64,000 nucleotides of DNA from Biomphalaria glabrata (GCF_947242115.1 NC_074719.1:1394001-1458000); one strand, 5' to 3'. Shown: positions 43,034 through 55,236, counted from the stretch's first letter. The notes: generated by a model from the letters alone, not told the origin. Program-made: numbers and translations.

Positions 43034-46000
43034 TCAGCTTCTTAAAGACTCCAGTCTTTCTGGATCACGACACTGATTGTGAGAATTGGCCGTTGTAAAG
43101 TCTCCGGAGTTGTCGCTGTTGTCGTCTGAAGTGTAACTAAGTCTTGTCTTCCATTTCCCGCTGTGCTGGCTGTTGTTCAGGTCATTGACGCGCAGTTCCA
43201 GCTTCTGGCGAAGGGAGCTGATGGAGGATGCGCTCTCGCGGTTGTCGCTGTAGATCGAAGAGCGGGCACTGGAATCGCTGTAGCGAAATGCCCCGGATGT
43301 GGCGAGACTGCTGGCACTACTACTGCTAGTGCGGCTGTGAGACCTCATCAGAACACCGTTGGCGTTGTTGGCGGTACTAGGGTAGGAGGGGTAGTAGTCG
43401 TTGTCAGCGGCGAAAGCCCCGGGAGGGTCGACCATGTACCAACTACCTCGCTCCCACCTCTCCATCGGCCGCGAGGTTCTCCTGAACTTTGGAGGCGGGT
43501 CTAGTTTTGGTGCCATTCCAGACGGGGGCATGTGTGCCAGCGAGTGCGCGAGCGATGAAGAAGAGGATGATATTTGGTGTGCAGTGTTGACTTTGTAGTC
43601 CATGCTGTGTCCGTGGGCGGAGCCATGTGGGGACGCTAGAGGAGAGATAAGTTTGACCTTTTCGGACGCCTCCTTCTTGTGGGGCGAGCCACCGACGGAC
43701 GTCTTGTAGAGGTTGGGCGATCTGCACAAGTACGAGTCCGGAGTGAAGGAGGCGGAGTGTGGGATATAAGGGGCGGGGCCTGTGCTCCCAGAACGATCGA
43801 CGCTGTTGGTGCTTCCCGCCTTCAAAGTGCTGCTTTTGCTAGGGGATGAGGAAGGAGGAGAAGATGACGACAAGGGAGTAGGCGTGGCCCAGCCGTTCTC
43901 GTCATGACGACTTGAATCGTGCGATGACGTCAAGGAGGCGGGCCCATACGGGTTTAGCCAACCATTCACGTCGCCATTACTCAGACTGTAAGACAAGCTC
44001 TCTGATGACATTTCTTTGTGCCCGCTGTCTGGGGAGTCGGCATCCAGTCCCGCCGCCTTGGTGTTGGTGAAGGTGCTAGCTCCGCCCATAATCTCCCCAT
44101 CAATGAAATGATTCGACGGCCTGAGGTCTGGCAAGTAGACAGGGGCTGGCCTGGGCGTGGTTGCATCTGGCAGGGGTGGAATCTAAAAGATGATAGTAGT
44201 GCAACGTAGGTGATTAGAGGTGTGTCACTCCTGTAAGGGAGAGTACACTCATAGGGCACGTGCAGCATACACATATGACTAGTGCAGATTTACAGAGTAT
44301 TACAACTATGATCTTACGCTATTACCACTCAGCTATATTTCACTGGAGAGTTTTGGATAACATTTCAAAATACAGGAAAATTTAATAGTTACGGTACCTA
44401 TTTAAGGTTCCATTTTTTTTTCTCAGAAAATACATGTATAAATATGATTTGATTACGTCATCAATTAGGTTGTATGACAATATATGCCAGAAATAGAGTT
44501 TAATCATAGACATAAATAAATAAAGCCAATTAAAGAGTTCTATGAAACGAAAATTTGTGACTTGCAATTTTGTGTACTTTATTATACAGCATTTATGAGC
44601 AGTATAAAAGTTAAGTATTCATATCTATACACACCTATATATATTGTAAATAAGGAGGTAGTGTAGTTTTGTTTAATCTCTAAGAATGAAGATCATGCAA
44701 CTTTTCATATTTCGGAAATCCGAATACAGTAGATATACATGTTTTCAAGTTACATGAAGTTACTTCCTTCGGCCAGTCTATATTTATTTATGTCTATGAG
44801 TTTAATTTATATAATAACTCTCTATGTTAAGTAGACTTTTGATGCATTTAGTTCTGATTTAATTGCTCTCCAGCAAAACGTCAATAGCTAAGCAGTAATA
44901 ACAAATATTGAAATTTACCTATATAGTAAGGAATTTAGACATACATTTATTAAGTACATTATCTCATGTCATGATGTCAAATGTCAAAATCCAGCGGCCC
45001 CTAAAAAGGACAAGCCCCCCCCCCCCGGCCCCCCAAATCCCTAGCTAGGCCACTGATCAAAAGATCACTAAATACAAATTATTTTGTGTTACAAAAAAAC
45101 AAGCGATAGAGATTGATGTTACAGTTGCTCAAACTTATGATGCACCTTCTAAATTATGTAGATAAGTTGCACTTCCTGTTCTCTATTCACCGGATACACC
45201 AAATAGCTAGCTATTTATAGTTATTCCATCATACCTTCGGGTGGGGGGGGACCATAGTTTTTTTTACAAAAAGTTTCTAATGCAAGAAAAAAAAAATTGA
45301 TGACGCGACGTCACGCATATAATTAACCATTGGTAAACAATATATATAAAAAAGTAAAGTTCCCCTTGTGGTCTATCGTCTATAGGGCAGATGATGTAAA
45401 GATCATCTGTTTCTGTGGCCTACGCTTAACAGAGGGTGTCGCATGGCCAGCACAACGACCAACCGCCTTTACTTTTCCCCTAACTTATGTCAGGTACCCA
45501 TCAGAGCTGGGTGGACTCAGGGGCGCCCAAAATATCCCGAAATTAAAAAAATCCCAGTTTTCACCGGGATTCGAACCCGGGACCCCGGTTCAGAATCCAA
45601 GCGCTTTACCGCTCAACCACCGCGCCTACAAACCATCTCCTAGATACCCCCCCCCCCCACTGGTCCACAACTGAGATTGGACCAAAGCGCTCTGAGCATG
45701 CCATAAGCATGAAAGTAGCGCTATATAAAAGCCATAATTTAATTTAATATATATACCGTATATATATATATTTCGGTCTAGACAAGCTACAACACATTAA
45801 CACGCCCAGATGTAAACTTAGTTGTTTGTACAGGAAATACTCTTGTCACTGTTTTTTAACTTCTAGTAACTATCATCTGAAGATTAACTCGCATACATAG
45901 ACATAAATAAATATAGACTGGCCGATTAAAGAGTTTTATGAAACGAAAATTTGTGACTTGCAATTTTGTGTACTTTATTATAAAGCATTTATGAGTACCG

Positions 46001-49000
46001 GTAGTATAAAAGTTACGTATTCATATCTATTTCAGCCACACACCTATTTATATTGTAAATAAGGAGGCTAAGAATGAAGATCATGCAATTTTTCATAACT
46101 CGGAAATCCGACAACAATAGATATACATGTTTTCAAATTACATGAAGTTACTTCCTTCAGCCAGTTTATATTTATATATGTCTGTGCTCGCATAGTAATT
46201 GCATGTGACCACATTACCCGTTAGTTATTAGAGGATAGGGCCACCCTCAGAAACTTTTGAAAGTTACATAAAAATGGAAAATTGACCCCCGCATATCCCC
46301 TCCCTTTAATTTTTCCAATAATGGTCCCCCCCCCCTCCTTAATGGCACGCTGTCATTGGAAGATGTATAACCTGCGCAGGGGCGTGGAAAGGCTCCACGC
46401 TGTGTGGGTTGACTCCATTGACCTTGACTTCCAGCTGCTGCAGACGTGTGACTAGAAGCGAGACATGATCCAGAAGATCTTTGTTGTGGAGGAGAAGTTG
46501 GTGAGCTCTTGCCTGTCACGTGAGAGATAAAAAATAGAAGAGATTTAAAGAGACTCGTACAAATAAGGCCCCCCAAGGTACACCCAGCACAAGTGATCTG
46601 GACAATGCCATTAATATAACGCTGTATTCTTACCTGAGCCTCAATTCTTGCAGCTGTTTCAGCAGACAGTTGGTCCTTCAGTAAATGCACTTGAGCAATG
46701 GCAACCTAAAATATTGAATTTGAAGTTAGTCGTGACATGTACACCAGTTGTAAGTTTATTGCCAATCTATTGAATAAGACAGGGCATCACAATTTTTTTT
46801 GTGGTGTAACTACATATGGATAAAAAGTAGCCCCTGAAGGATTGCGCCGATTAACGAAAACACATATATAAATACCAATTATAGCAGCCACAACAATAAC
46901 AATTTTATTGACATATAGGTGTGTGTATAATGTCTGACACTGATCCACAAGTGCGTGCGTGTGTGTGTGTGTGGGGGGGGGGGGCGTACATGACACACTG
47001 TTCAACTGTAGGCCCACTGACGAGCTGCTGAATTGTTGATAGCATGGTTTAAGAGGTCTGGTTGTTTACATTGGAATGACCAGTGTGTTAGTAACATTTA
47101 AACATACGGATACATACAAATTAGAAAGGCTTGTAAGCAGTGCCGGTCTTAGATAATCGGAGGCCCTAGGTGAAGTGAATTTTGTGTCCCAATGAACTAA
47201 AAAAAAATAAACAGCGAAAAATAAAATTACACAATTTATTTAAAAGCTAGTGCACTCCAATCGGAGGCCCCAGGTAGGCGGCTGATTAGCTTGCATAGGT
47301 CTAAGGCCGGCCCTGCTGGTAGCTTATTTATAAAGTTAGTAGCTGTTGACTGCTTAGCAATGAGTTTCTTGAGTCGCTGTGCGGCTGGCGAGCGGATAAA
47401 AGAAACACGACGTTGACAGGAATGTTACAACATTATTAACAACGACAACAACACAAACACACATACATACACACACATACATACACACACACATATATAT
47501 ATACACACACATACACACACATATATACACACACACACATACATATATACACACACACACAAATACAATGCAAATGTTCACACTGTCACGGCTGTCTGAC
47601 CTGCGTCTGGTGCTGTTGCTGCTCCAGCTGCTGTCTAATAAGCTGTAGCTGGTGGTGCTGGCTGAGAGGTAGCATGCAGTTCTCGCTGCTACTGCTAGTC
47701 GTGCTACAATCTCCGTTGCTGCTACCCAACATCACTGGGGAACTCAGGGGCGTAGACAATTTCATGGGCAACTGGGGATTCAAGAAACAGCGATTTCACA
47801 ACATAGACACATACTTATGCTATTTATACTACCTAGGAGAGAACATACTATTTATACTACCTAGGAGAGGAGAGGACATACCATTTATACTACCTAGGAG
47901 AGGACATACTATTTATACTACCTAGGAGAGGACATACCATTTATACTACCTAGGAGAGGACATACTATTTATACTACCTAGGAGAGGACATACCATTTAT
48001 ACTTAGGAGAGGAAAACTCTTAATCTTAACCCCTGCTGCCCAGCGGCTAAACTCAAACACGAGAAAGGCCTTGGGAGTCAACCGAGACCAATCGTCATTG
48101 TAAGCTTGAACACTGACCAGTGATCTGGCAACCGATGGTCAGTGGAGACCAATACTTCGCACTGACCTGACTACAATGACTTTGTTACACCCTGCTGCCC
48201 GAATATTGTATCCGCTATTGTCGTGCCTTGGGATAATGAAAGCATTGCCACCGGATGGTATCATGGTATCATGGTATCACGGTATCACGGTATCATGGTA
48301 TCACGGTATCACGACATTCTAAGTTGGGAATAAACCAGAGCAATATTTCCTTCATAAATATAGTAAAGTTCCCCTTTCAGACCTTGTGGTCTATAGGGCA
48401 GATGATGTAAAGGTCATCTGTTTCAAAGGCCTACGGTTAACGAGGGGGTCATGTGGCCAGCACAGCGACCAACCGCCTCTACTTTTCCCCAACTAATGTC
48501 AGGTGCCCATTACAGCAGGGTGGACTCAGAGGCGCCCAAATATCCCGAAATTAAAAATCCCAGTCTTCACCAGGATTCGAACCCGGGACCCCCGATTTGG
48601 AAGCCAAACGCTTTACCGCTCAGCCACCGCCATATATATAAAAGACTGCTTATACTCCTTCATAAATATAAGCAATCTTTTATATATATATATATATTTA
48701 TAATTTTATTACTTCATATATAGATTTTCAATTCCAACTATTAGCTGCACTCCTTACATATGTGGGACCGTGGGGGAAAGAACAAAACTTGGAAAAAGAT
48801 AGGTGGGAACTGGACCGGTATTTCAAAAACGCCTGTAACAATTTGTCTTAAAATGTGAAAGTTTATGTACATCTTTGTAAAAAAAAAAAGACTTGCAATA
48901 TCGTAAACAATTTTCAAAATTGTTTAGATTAAATTTTGGTTTACATCTTTTTTTCTTTATAAACGAAAGAATTTTAAATGACGTCCAAGAAATTTGTTTT

Positions 49001-50716
49001 TTAAACCTCGGCTTAATCGGGAATTTCCGCACTCGACTCAAATGTTGCTTTGCATTCAATTAGGCGTTCAATTAATAAATGAGCGTACACGAACATTTTG
49101 CACACCATCTTATGATGGTGCAAGCTCCTAGGATGTTTTGAAATATACGCATGTAAACTACTAGACTAGATTTAGGTTCTAGAGTAATGATTGTGCAAAG
49201 CTATCGGAAAAGATACCCTTGCAATGGACCTCACTCACCAATCGTAAATAAACACATTTAGCCACGTCATAATATTGATAAAACAATGTAAAAATACGTA
49301 TCACGTGACAGCCACTATGGATGACATAATTTGTATAGAAGAGATAGAGAATCACGTGGCTAAATGTTGTTTGTTTACGATTGGTGAATGAGGTCCATTA
49401 GGAAGCGTCACAAGAAATGAATAGAACTAGACATCACAGACCACCCAGTGGCGTAGCTAAGAATTTGCCATCATTTGGGGGCTGGGGGTGCTTGACGTCT
49501 TTGGGGGCCCCTGCATTTTGCGTAATATTTAATATTTAAAGTAAAAAAACACTAATTTGGGGGCCTAGCTAAAGTGGGAACCAGGGTGGATTTTCAAATT
49601 CTCACCCTCCCTCCCCCCACCCTAGTTACGCCTCTGAGACCACCTTCAGCTTCATAAAGTAGCAATTTAATTTTTTTTTTTTTTAAATACTACTTGCTTA
49701 GTTCCAAAGTAAATCTCTGTTTTTGGCTGAAGTTTGTTTGGTTAGATATTGGGGTGGCACTTACCGCTGGGAGATTGTGTTGGCTGTTTTTCAAACTGAG
49801 CTCGTTGGGCGGGTTCGGCTTGTGGTTCTCTTTATTGGTCTCTGTGTTTTTGGCAACAGTGTTTATTTCTTTTTTCTCCTGCCCGCTAGAATCTGTCAGT
49901 AGACAAAAACTTGACATTAGAATTACTTAAAAATTGATCAGCTGAAAACTTTATTTTAGAATTGATCAGCTGAAAACTTTACATTAGAATTGATTACTAG
50001 ACAACTTTACATTAGAGTTGATTACTAGATAAGTAAAGTAAAGTTTCCCCTTTCAGACCTTGCGATCTATGGGGCAGATGATGTTAAGGTCATCTGTTTC
50101 TTTGGCCAACGGTTAACGAGCAGGGTGTTATGTGGCCAGCACAACGACCAACCGCCTTTACTTTCCCAATTAAAATCAGGTACCCATTAGACTCATGGGT
50201 GGACTCATGGGCGCCCTAAAAATCCAGAAATTCAAAATCCCAGTCTTCACCGGGATTCGAACCCAGGACCTCAGGTTCGGAAGCCAAGCGCTTAACCGTT
50301 CGACCACCACGCCCCCCTGATTACTAGATAACTTTACTTTAAAGTTATCAGCTGAAAACTTTACATTAGAGTTAATGGCTACACAACTTTAGAGTTTATT
50401 ACTAGAAAACTCTACATTATAGTTAATTACCAGGCAACTTTCTATTAAAATGGATTGCTAGATAAGAATCCAATAGTGCTACACAGCAGACACACGAATG
50501 CGTTTCCGTCTCTTAGAGATGAACTCTACAAAAAAACATGAACAGACAGACAGACGCACAATTGTGTTTACTTTTAGAGACTTTCCTCTCATTGTCCTCT
50601 GAGGAGCGGTCACTAGTGTCCTCTTTGACCTCAGAGTTTGGCCGAGTCTGCCCACCTAGTTTGTGGCACACTTCAAAAGCTTGACCAATGGTTCTTACAA
50701 TACGCATAGCTTGACT
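43034..50716 (-). CDS. NOS1AP: NOS1AP (CAPON) homologue, 3' six exons
   Basis: Six exons on the minus strand join in frame: 50572-50716, 49765-49892, 47601-47771, 46634-46705, 46372-46512 and 43034-44182. All have AG/GT borders and phases 0,1,0,0,0,0. They give 601 residues and a TGA stop. The first exon holds SQAMRIVRTIGQAFEVCHKL, nearly identical to the end of the vertebrate NOS1AP PTB domain. Later exons hold LSQHHQLQLIRQQLEQQQHQ, VAIAQVHLLKDQLSAETAAR and HQLLLHNKDLLDHVSLLV, the conserved glutamine-rich and coiled-coil part. The last exon starts IPPLPDATTPRPAP and encodes a 382-residue serine-rich, probably disordered tail. NOS1AP is an adaptor that binds nNOS and Scribble through PDZ and PTB contacts. 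The tail ends ERLESLRS, not the vertebrate EIAV PDZ ligand. Exons for most of the PTB domain were not found and should lie right of 50716. Introns hold MITEs, SINEs and minisatellites. Confidence 0.93.
44505..44798. mobile_element. MITE copy 1, perfect 8-bp TSD, NOS1AP intron
   Basis: Inverted ends CATAGACATAAATAAATA and TATTTATTTATGTCTATG. The 8 bases agtttaat flank it at 44497-44504 and 44799-44806. The interior is shared with 45896-46186 (tttgtgacttgcaattttgt, aaggaggta, atcatgcaacttttcat). No coding capacity. An 8-bp duplication fits hAT or P-like groups; the ends do not decide. Confidence 0.9.
45356..45628 (-). mobile_element. tRNA-derived SINE, family B
   Basis: Minus orientation: head gcgcggtggttgagcggtaa, box B cgggttcgaatccc, body ctgggattttttt and gggcgcccctgagtccaccc, and the end gaccacaaggggaacttta. 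The 3' half of a family A SINE in plus orientation follows directly at 45630-45740. Confidence 0.85.
45896..46186. mobile_element. MITE copy 2, perfect 8-bp TSD, NOS1AP intron
   Basis: Same family as 44505-44798. It starts catagacataaataaatata and ends tatatttatatatgtctgtg. The 8 bases ctcgcata are identical at 45888-45895 and 46187-46194. The copies differ by small indels and scattered substitutions. Confidence 0.9.
47138..47315. mobile_element. hAT-like MITE
   Basis: Inverted ends cagtgccggtcttaga and tctaaggccggccctg. Flanking bases are only partly alike, so the duplication has decayed. Related ends occur at 25145, 55527 and 57118. Confidence 0.65.
47430..47575. repeat. CA/TA microsatellite next to NOS1AP exon 47601-47771
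   Basis: A compound (ACAC)n/(ATAT)n tract ends about 25 bases from the exon donor. The antisense valine/cysteine-rich frame is an artefact. Confidence 0.9.
47818..48012. repeat. 30-bp tandem repeat in a NOS1AP intron
   Basis: About six to seven units of tactatttatactacctagg agaggaca with small length changes, starting about 50 bases upstream of exon 47601-47771. A 10-bp repeat (atggtatcac) follows at 48258-48315. Confidence 0.88.
48360..48632 (-). mobile_element. tRNA-derived SINE, family B
   Basis: Minus orientation: head ggcggtggctgagcggtaaa, box B cgggttcgaatcc, and the full body to gaaaggggaacttta. Closely matches 45356-45628 and 50033-50317. Confidence 0.87.
48633..49222. other. NOS1AP intron, AT-rich
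   Basis: A (TA)n tract at 48676-48698 and otherwise no recognised repeat or exon. A minus-strand frame at 48823-49059 is lysine/phenylalanine-rich and matches nothing. Confidence 0.45.
49223..49399. mobile_element. Palindromic MITE, CACGTG family, copy 4
   Basis: Ends aatggacctcactcaccaat and attggtgaatgaggtccatt. The centre has gtatcacgtgacag and the right arm cacgtggctaaatg. One of the two best copies, with 26825-27006. Confidence 0.88.
49446..49636. mobile_element. hAT-type MITE with perfect TSD
   Basis: Starts cagtggcgtagctaagaatt and ends cctagttacgcctctg. The 8 bases agaccacc flank it at 49438-49445 and 49637-49644. It lies about 130 bases from NOS1AP exon 49765-49892. Confidence 0.88.
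49930..50470. repeat. 26-bp tandem repeat split by a SINE
   Basis: Degenerate units such as gattactagacaactttacat lie on both sides of the SINE at 50033-50317. The sequence gattactagataa adjoins both SINE ends, either a target duplication or two array units. Confidence 0.8.
50033..50317 (-). mobile_element. tRNA-derived SINE, family B, inside a tandem repeat
   Basis: Minus orientation: head ggcgtggtggtcgaacggtt, box B tgggttcgaatcc, body to gaaaggggaaactttac. It lies within the array at 49930-50470. Confidence 0.87.
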
Positions 50717-51360
50717 CTGGAAAGAAAGATACATAGATCTAGTAGTTAGTGGGTGCAATACATAGTAAGACAAAGTCCGAGAATGTAAACAAAAATGGAT
50801 TGCAATCGTACCTACAATTTATAGATGTATCTTCAAATAATATGATTACCGGTACAACGATTACCGATTACAACGATTGATTAATATTAATCAAATTATT
50901 CTTGTCGAAGATGTGAATGATGCGTTTCGATTTGGGTTGTTGCAATAACATGATCAATCCTAGATAAATTTGATTCTAACCATTCTACATATGGTGTATG
51001 AGATGATGAATATTTTCAATGAGAAAAAGGTTGCATATTTTCAAGGTTGGAAGAGTAATCCGGTATGGGGTCCCGCGAGACACAAACTTTATATTATCGT
51101 ATTGGTCTGACATATATTAAAAATAAATACATTTTTTCATTACTTTATCAATGCAAGGATTCTGCGACATCACTTAGTAAGCCCATATGCGACATCACTT
51201 AGTAAGCCCATATAACTCAACCTGTTTTGTTCCGCGAAAGGAAAGGAAAGGGAGAGCAGCAGAGAATCCTAATCACGACTTTATTCAATCTTCTTATTGC
51301 CCTTTATATGCCCAACAGGCCCTACCTGAAGACACATATACAACTGGACAGCAAAGTAAA
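50717..51360. other. Start of the NOS1AP upstream intron
   Basis: No exon seen. A short direct repeat (gcgacatcacttagtaagcc) occurs at 51168-51210. Confidence 0.5.
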
Positions 51361-51520
51361 GATGTGTGTGTGTGGTGTTGGAGGGAAGTGTGTGGTGTGT
51401 GGGAGGGAAGTGTGTGGTGTGTGGGAGGGAAGTGTGTGGTGTGTGGGAGGGAAGTGTGTGGTGTGTGGGAGGGAAGTGTGTGGTGTGTGGCAGGGAAGTG
51501 TGTGGAAGAGAAGTGTGTGT
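51361..51520. repeat. 22-bp GT/GGA minisatellite
   Basis: Six to seven units of gggagggaagtgtgtggtgt gt. The tryptophan/cysteine-rich open frames across it are artefacts. Confidence 0.9.
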
Positions 51521-51867
51521 GAGGTGAGGGACCCAAAAAACTAAACTAAAAATCAGCTTATTTTGAAGTAACTTTTAGAACAAACAAATATCCTCAGAAA
51601 TACGTCAGTATAAACATGTAACACAAACTCTGATGGTCACAATATGGACAGGTCAAGCTAGCCCTTTAACGGGATCTTTTCATGATACTCAAGTGTGCGC
51701 ATGTATGTATTATGATGACCTTTCATAAAACTTTTGACATTTCAACCAGCTAGGTCAGCTTGGGTGTGAGTACACAGTACACAGGTAGACTGTCGGTAGA
51801 CAATGAAAGGTCAAATTGACATAGGCAAGTCCAGTCCATCACAGGACATTCAGATCTGCGTTTGCTC

Positions 51868-52070
51868 GAACATAAGATAATATAATCTCAAAGATAATAT
51901 AACCTCAAAGATAATATAACCTCAAAGATAATATAACCTCAAAGATAATATAATCTCAGAGATAATATAATCTCAAAGATTATATAAAACTCAAAGATTA
52001 TATAACTTCAAAGATAATATAATCTCAAAGATAACATAATCTCATAGATAATATAAGCTCAAGGCGCCAG
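51868..52070. repeat. 17-bp tandem repeat
   Basis: About eleven units of aaagataatataacctc with c/t variation. Confidence 0.9.
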
Positions 52071-52719
52071 GAGAAAATAACAAAGATAAAAAAAGGAAAA
52101 CTTAGTTACTTAAGTTGTGAGCAGGTCGATGTGAACCCATTGTTTCAACCAGAGTCTAAGCTCATTATATATCGTTGGATGGACTTTCATTTCATAATAA
52201 TACTATCCATATAGAAAATTTGTCTGACAATGTGTGCATCTTTCATAGAGTTAATAATAGATCAATTATTGAGATAAACTTCTTTAAATTTACATCTCTT
52301 CTTGCTGATGAACTTCACTCACTTTTTTTTTTATACATTCATTTAAAAAGCGATCACCCAGATATCCCCTTCTTTCTCTCTCTCCCCCCCCCCCCTCGTC
52401 TCCAACTGAACTGGTCCAGACAAGTGATATGATGGGCGACACCAAAACATTTGGAAAACATATTTCTAATCGCACAGATTTAATTAGCGTTAGTCTATAC
52501 CTATTACAGATTAATTACATGACTGATTTAAACTAATTGATACCTATACACTTAATATGAGATGGAATTTAAAAAAAAATTTGTTTGTATTTTACATGTT
52601 ATTGATGGACTTGTTTAAACGTATCTATATAGGCCTATATTGTATTCTGATATGCGACATCTACACAGCATTACACTTGTTCTTAAAATTTAATAGATAT
52701 ATTGTATTGAGATATTTAT

Positions 52720-53635
52720 CAGATACACTGTAGTCAGATACACTGTAGTCAGATACACTGTAGTCAGATACTCTGTAGTCAGATACTCTGTAGTCAGATA
52801 CTCTGTAGTCAGATACACAGTAGTCAGATACACTGTAGTCAGATACTCTGTAGTCAGATACTCTGTAGTCAAATACGCTGTAGTCAGATACTCTGTAGTC
52901 AGATACACAGTAGTCAGATACTCTGTAGTCAGATACTCTGTAGTCAGATACACTGTAGTCAGATACTCTGTAGTCAGATACTCTGTAGTCAGATACTCTG
53001 TAGTCAGATACACAGTAGTCAGATACTCTGTAGTCAGATACTCTGTAGTCAGATACACTGTAGTCAGATACACTGTAGTCAGATACTCTGTAGTCAGATA
53101 CACTGTAGTCAGATACTCTGTAGTCAGATACTCTGTAGTCAAATACGCTGTAGTCAGATACTCTGTAGTCAGATACACAGTAGTCAGATACTCTGTAGTC
53201 AGATACTCTGTAGTCAGATACACTGTAGTCAGATACACTGTAGTCAGATACTCTGTAGTCAGATACTCTGTAGTCAGATACACTGTAGTCAGATACTCTG
53301 TATTCAGATACTCTGTAGTCAGATACACTGTAGTCAGATACTCTGTAGTCAGATACACTGTAGTCAGATACTCTGTATTCAGATACTCTGTAGTCAGATA
53401 CACTGTAGTCAGATACACTGTAGTCAGATACACTGTAGTCAGATACTCTGTAGTCAGATACACTGTAGTCAGATACTCTGTAGTCAAATACTCTGTAGTC
53501 AAATACTCTGTAGTCAGATACTCTGTAGTCAGATACACAGTAGTCAGATACTCTGTAGTCAGATACTCTGTAGTCAGATACTCTGTAGTCAGATACACTG
53601 TAGTCAGATACTTTGTAGTCAGATACTCGGAGCTA
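52720..53635. repeat. 15-bp minisatellite, about 60 units
   Basis: A long, highly regular array of agatactctgtagtc with variants agatacactgtagtc and agatacacagtagtc. Because 15 is a multiple of 3 and the unit lacks a minus-strand stop in one frame, it yields a 322-codon open frame of EYLTT/VYLTT pentapeptides. No start context, splice sites or flanking domain support a gene. Confidence 0.95.
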
Positions 53636-53689
53636 CAACTTGGTTCTACTGTCAGCACTTCTAGTCACGCCAAATAAATCTGATAAAAA

Positions 53690-54180
53690 TTCACAGTTTC
53701 GTTTGTTAGTTACAGAAACCCCCCCACAAAAAAACAACCCCCCCACAAAAAAACTACCCCCCAAAAATAAACAACCCCCCCCCAAAAAAAAAAAAAAAGG
53801 AATCGATTTTCAATTCTAATCATTTCTTGGTTGTATCGATTCTCAAACTAGTCTGGAGAGGGAACGCGCTAAAGGAAAGAAAGGAGGAGGGGGGGGGGGG
53901 ATAAATCAGTTGGCGAAACAGTGGGAGGGGCCGGACAGGGGAGGGGGGATTTAATTTCCCCCAAACTGAGAGAATTGAATTACAAAGTCAGACAAAAGTC
54001 ATCTCTCAGTCAAAGTTGACTGTGTGCTTCACACTGCAAACATTGCCTCTAGACTCCATGCCGTCCTTAGAGCCATCATGACCGGACTGGGAGGGGTGGG
54101 GTGGCGCGGAGGGGGAGAGAGAGACGAGTAGCGCGCGAAGAGAAAGGGGGGGGGGGCGTCAAAAAACATTTTTCTGCACT
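53690..54180. other. Poly-C/poly-G and CpG-containing stretch
   Basis: C-runs separated by A-runs at 53720-53800, then G-runs and gcgcgg/gcgcgcg motifs at 53880-54165. It is the most CpG-rich part of the right half and could be a promoter or alternative first exon of NOS1AP, but no coding exon is seen. Confidence 0.35.
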
Positions 54181-55236
54181 GGAAAAAATAAATTGAATTT
54201 ACTCTTGATTTAAGGAGATGGTCAACATTGCTCTTCCCCCTTTTTTTTTAAATGAGTTTTTTTTTCCTGGGGACTTGTTCTCTATGCTTTCTGGGTTTGT
54301 GTGAGTCTCTGACTACGAGTGTTATGATTGGATGTTCGAACGGGCAGGACAAGCACTTGCTCAAAGACTCAGCTAAATAAAGAATCAAGCGGGAATTAAA
54401 GTCTGTTCAAGTCACGAACTACTGGGAGATCTATTTTTATTACAGTTACTTTATAATATTAATCTTATTAAACATAGACCTATCTAAAGAATTTTTTAAA
54501 ATTGTTATTCATATTTTAAAAAGTTTTTTTATTTCCCCAAATATACGTCTGTCTGGATGAAATTTTTTTGAAATGTTGGACCGCAATAAAATAAAGAGAA
54601 TGATTTCTGTACGGTACAGAGTGGGATTAAAGTAAGCCTCGTTTTGAAAAAGCAGACGATCTCGTATTAAAAAAAAAACAAAGATCAACAACGAATTCAA
54701 CTAACAAGAAAGAAACTTACAAACAGTGACAGTCAAGCTCTTTAACTGTGATCTCTTTGGCTGTGATAATACCCATATCGCTCCATATCTGACTTTGTTA
54801 ATGTAAGGACCGAATAAATAATTGTGTGTGTGTGGGGGTGGGGGTGGGAGGTGGAGATATTACAAAGACAGAGACAGAAGTCTTGGTTGCTAAGTGACAC
54901 AGCTCAGTAAACATCTGTTTAGTTGTTAAAAAGTCTTAAGTTAAAAGTTCAACGAGTGCTTTATTAGTGTGTGTGTGTGTGTGTAGTGACAATAATCAAA
55001 TAAGTTTCGCATTTCTTGTCACCTTAAAAGCGAATTAATAATTTCACTCGTAGGGACATCTTAGAAGTCTATAAATAGATCGTCGACTAGAAGGCTAATA
55101 AATTCGACTTTTCATAAAAATCGGATTTCCAGCTTTTCAGCGTTCCTGGATATTAAGAAACCGTTTACGGCTAAATTTATATACAAGATTCAAATGACAT
55201 GTTTACATATTTAAATTTTCTGATATTATACACACA
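54181..55236. other. No gene seen
   Basis: AT-rich intron-like sequence with short GT tracts at 54825 and 54967. Confidence 0.45.

Noticed and set aside
45540-45620. tRNA gene-like boxes A and B
   Set aside because: They are the head of a SINE repeated several times in the window, followed by a conserved non-tRNA body.
47354-47581. Minus-strand cysteine/valine-rich open frame
   Set aside because: It is the translation of a CA/TA microsatellite.
51361-51520. CRISPR-like regular repeats
   Set aside because: Units are directly adjacent, without unique spacers. It is a GT/GGA minisatellite in eukaryotic DNA.
52690-53658. 322-codon minus-strand open frame
   Set aside because: It is a translated 15-bp minisatellite, with no splice signals, domains or start context.
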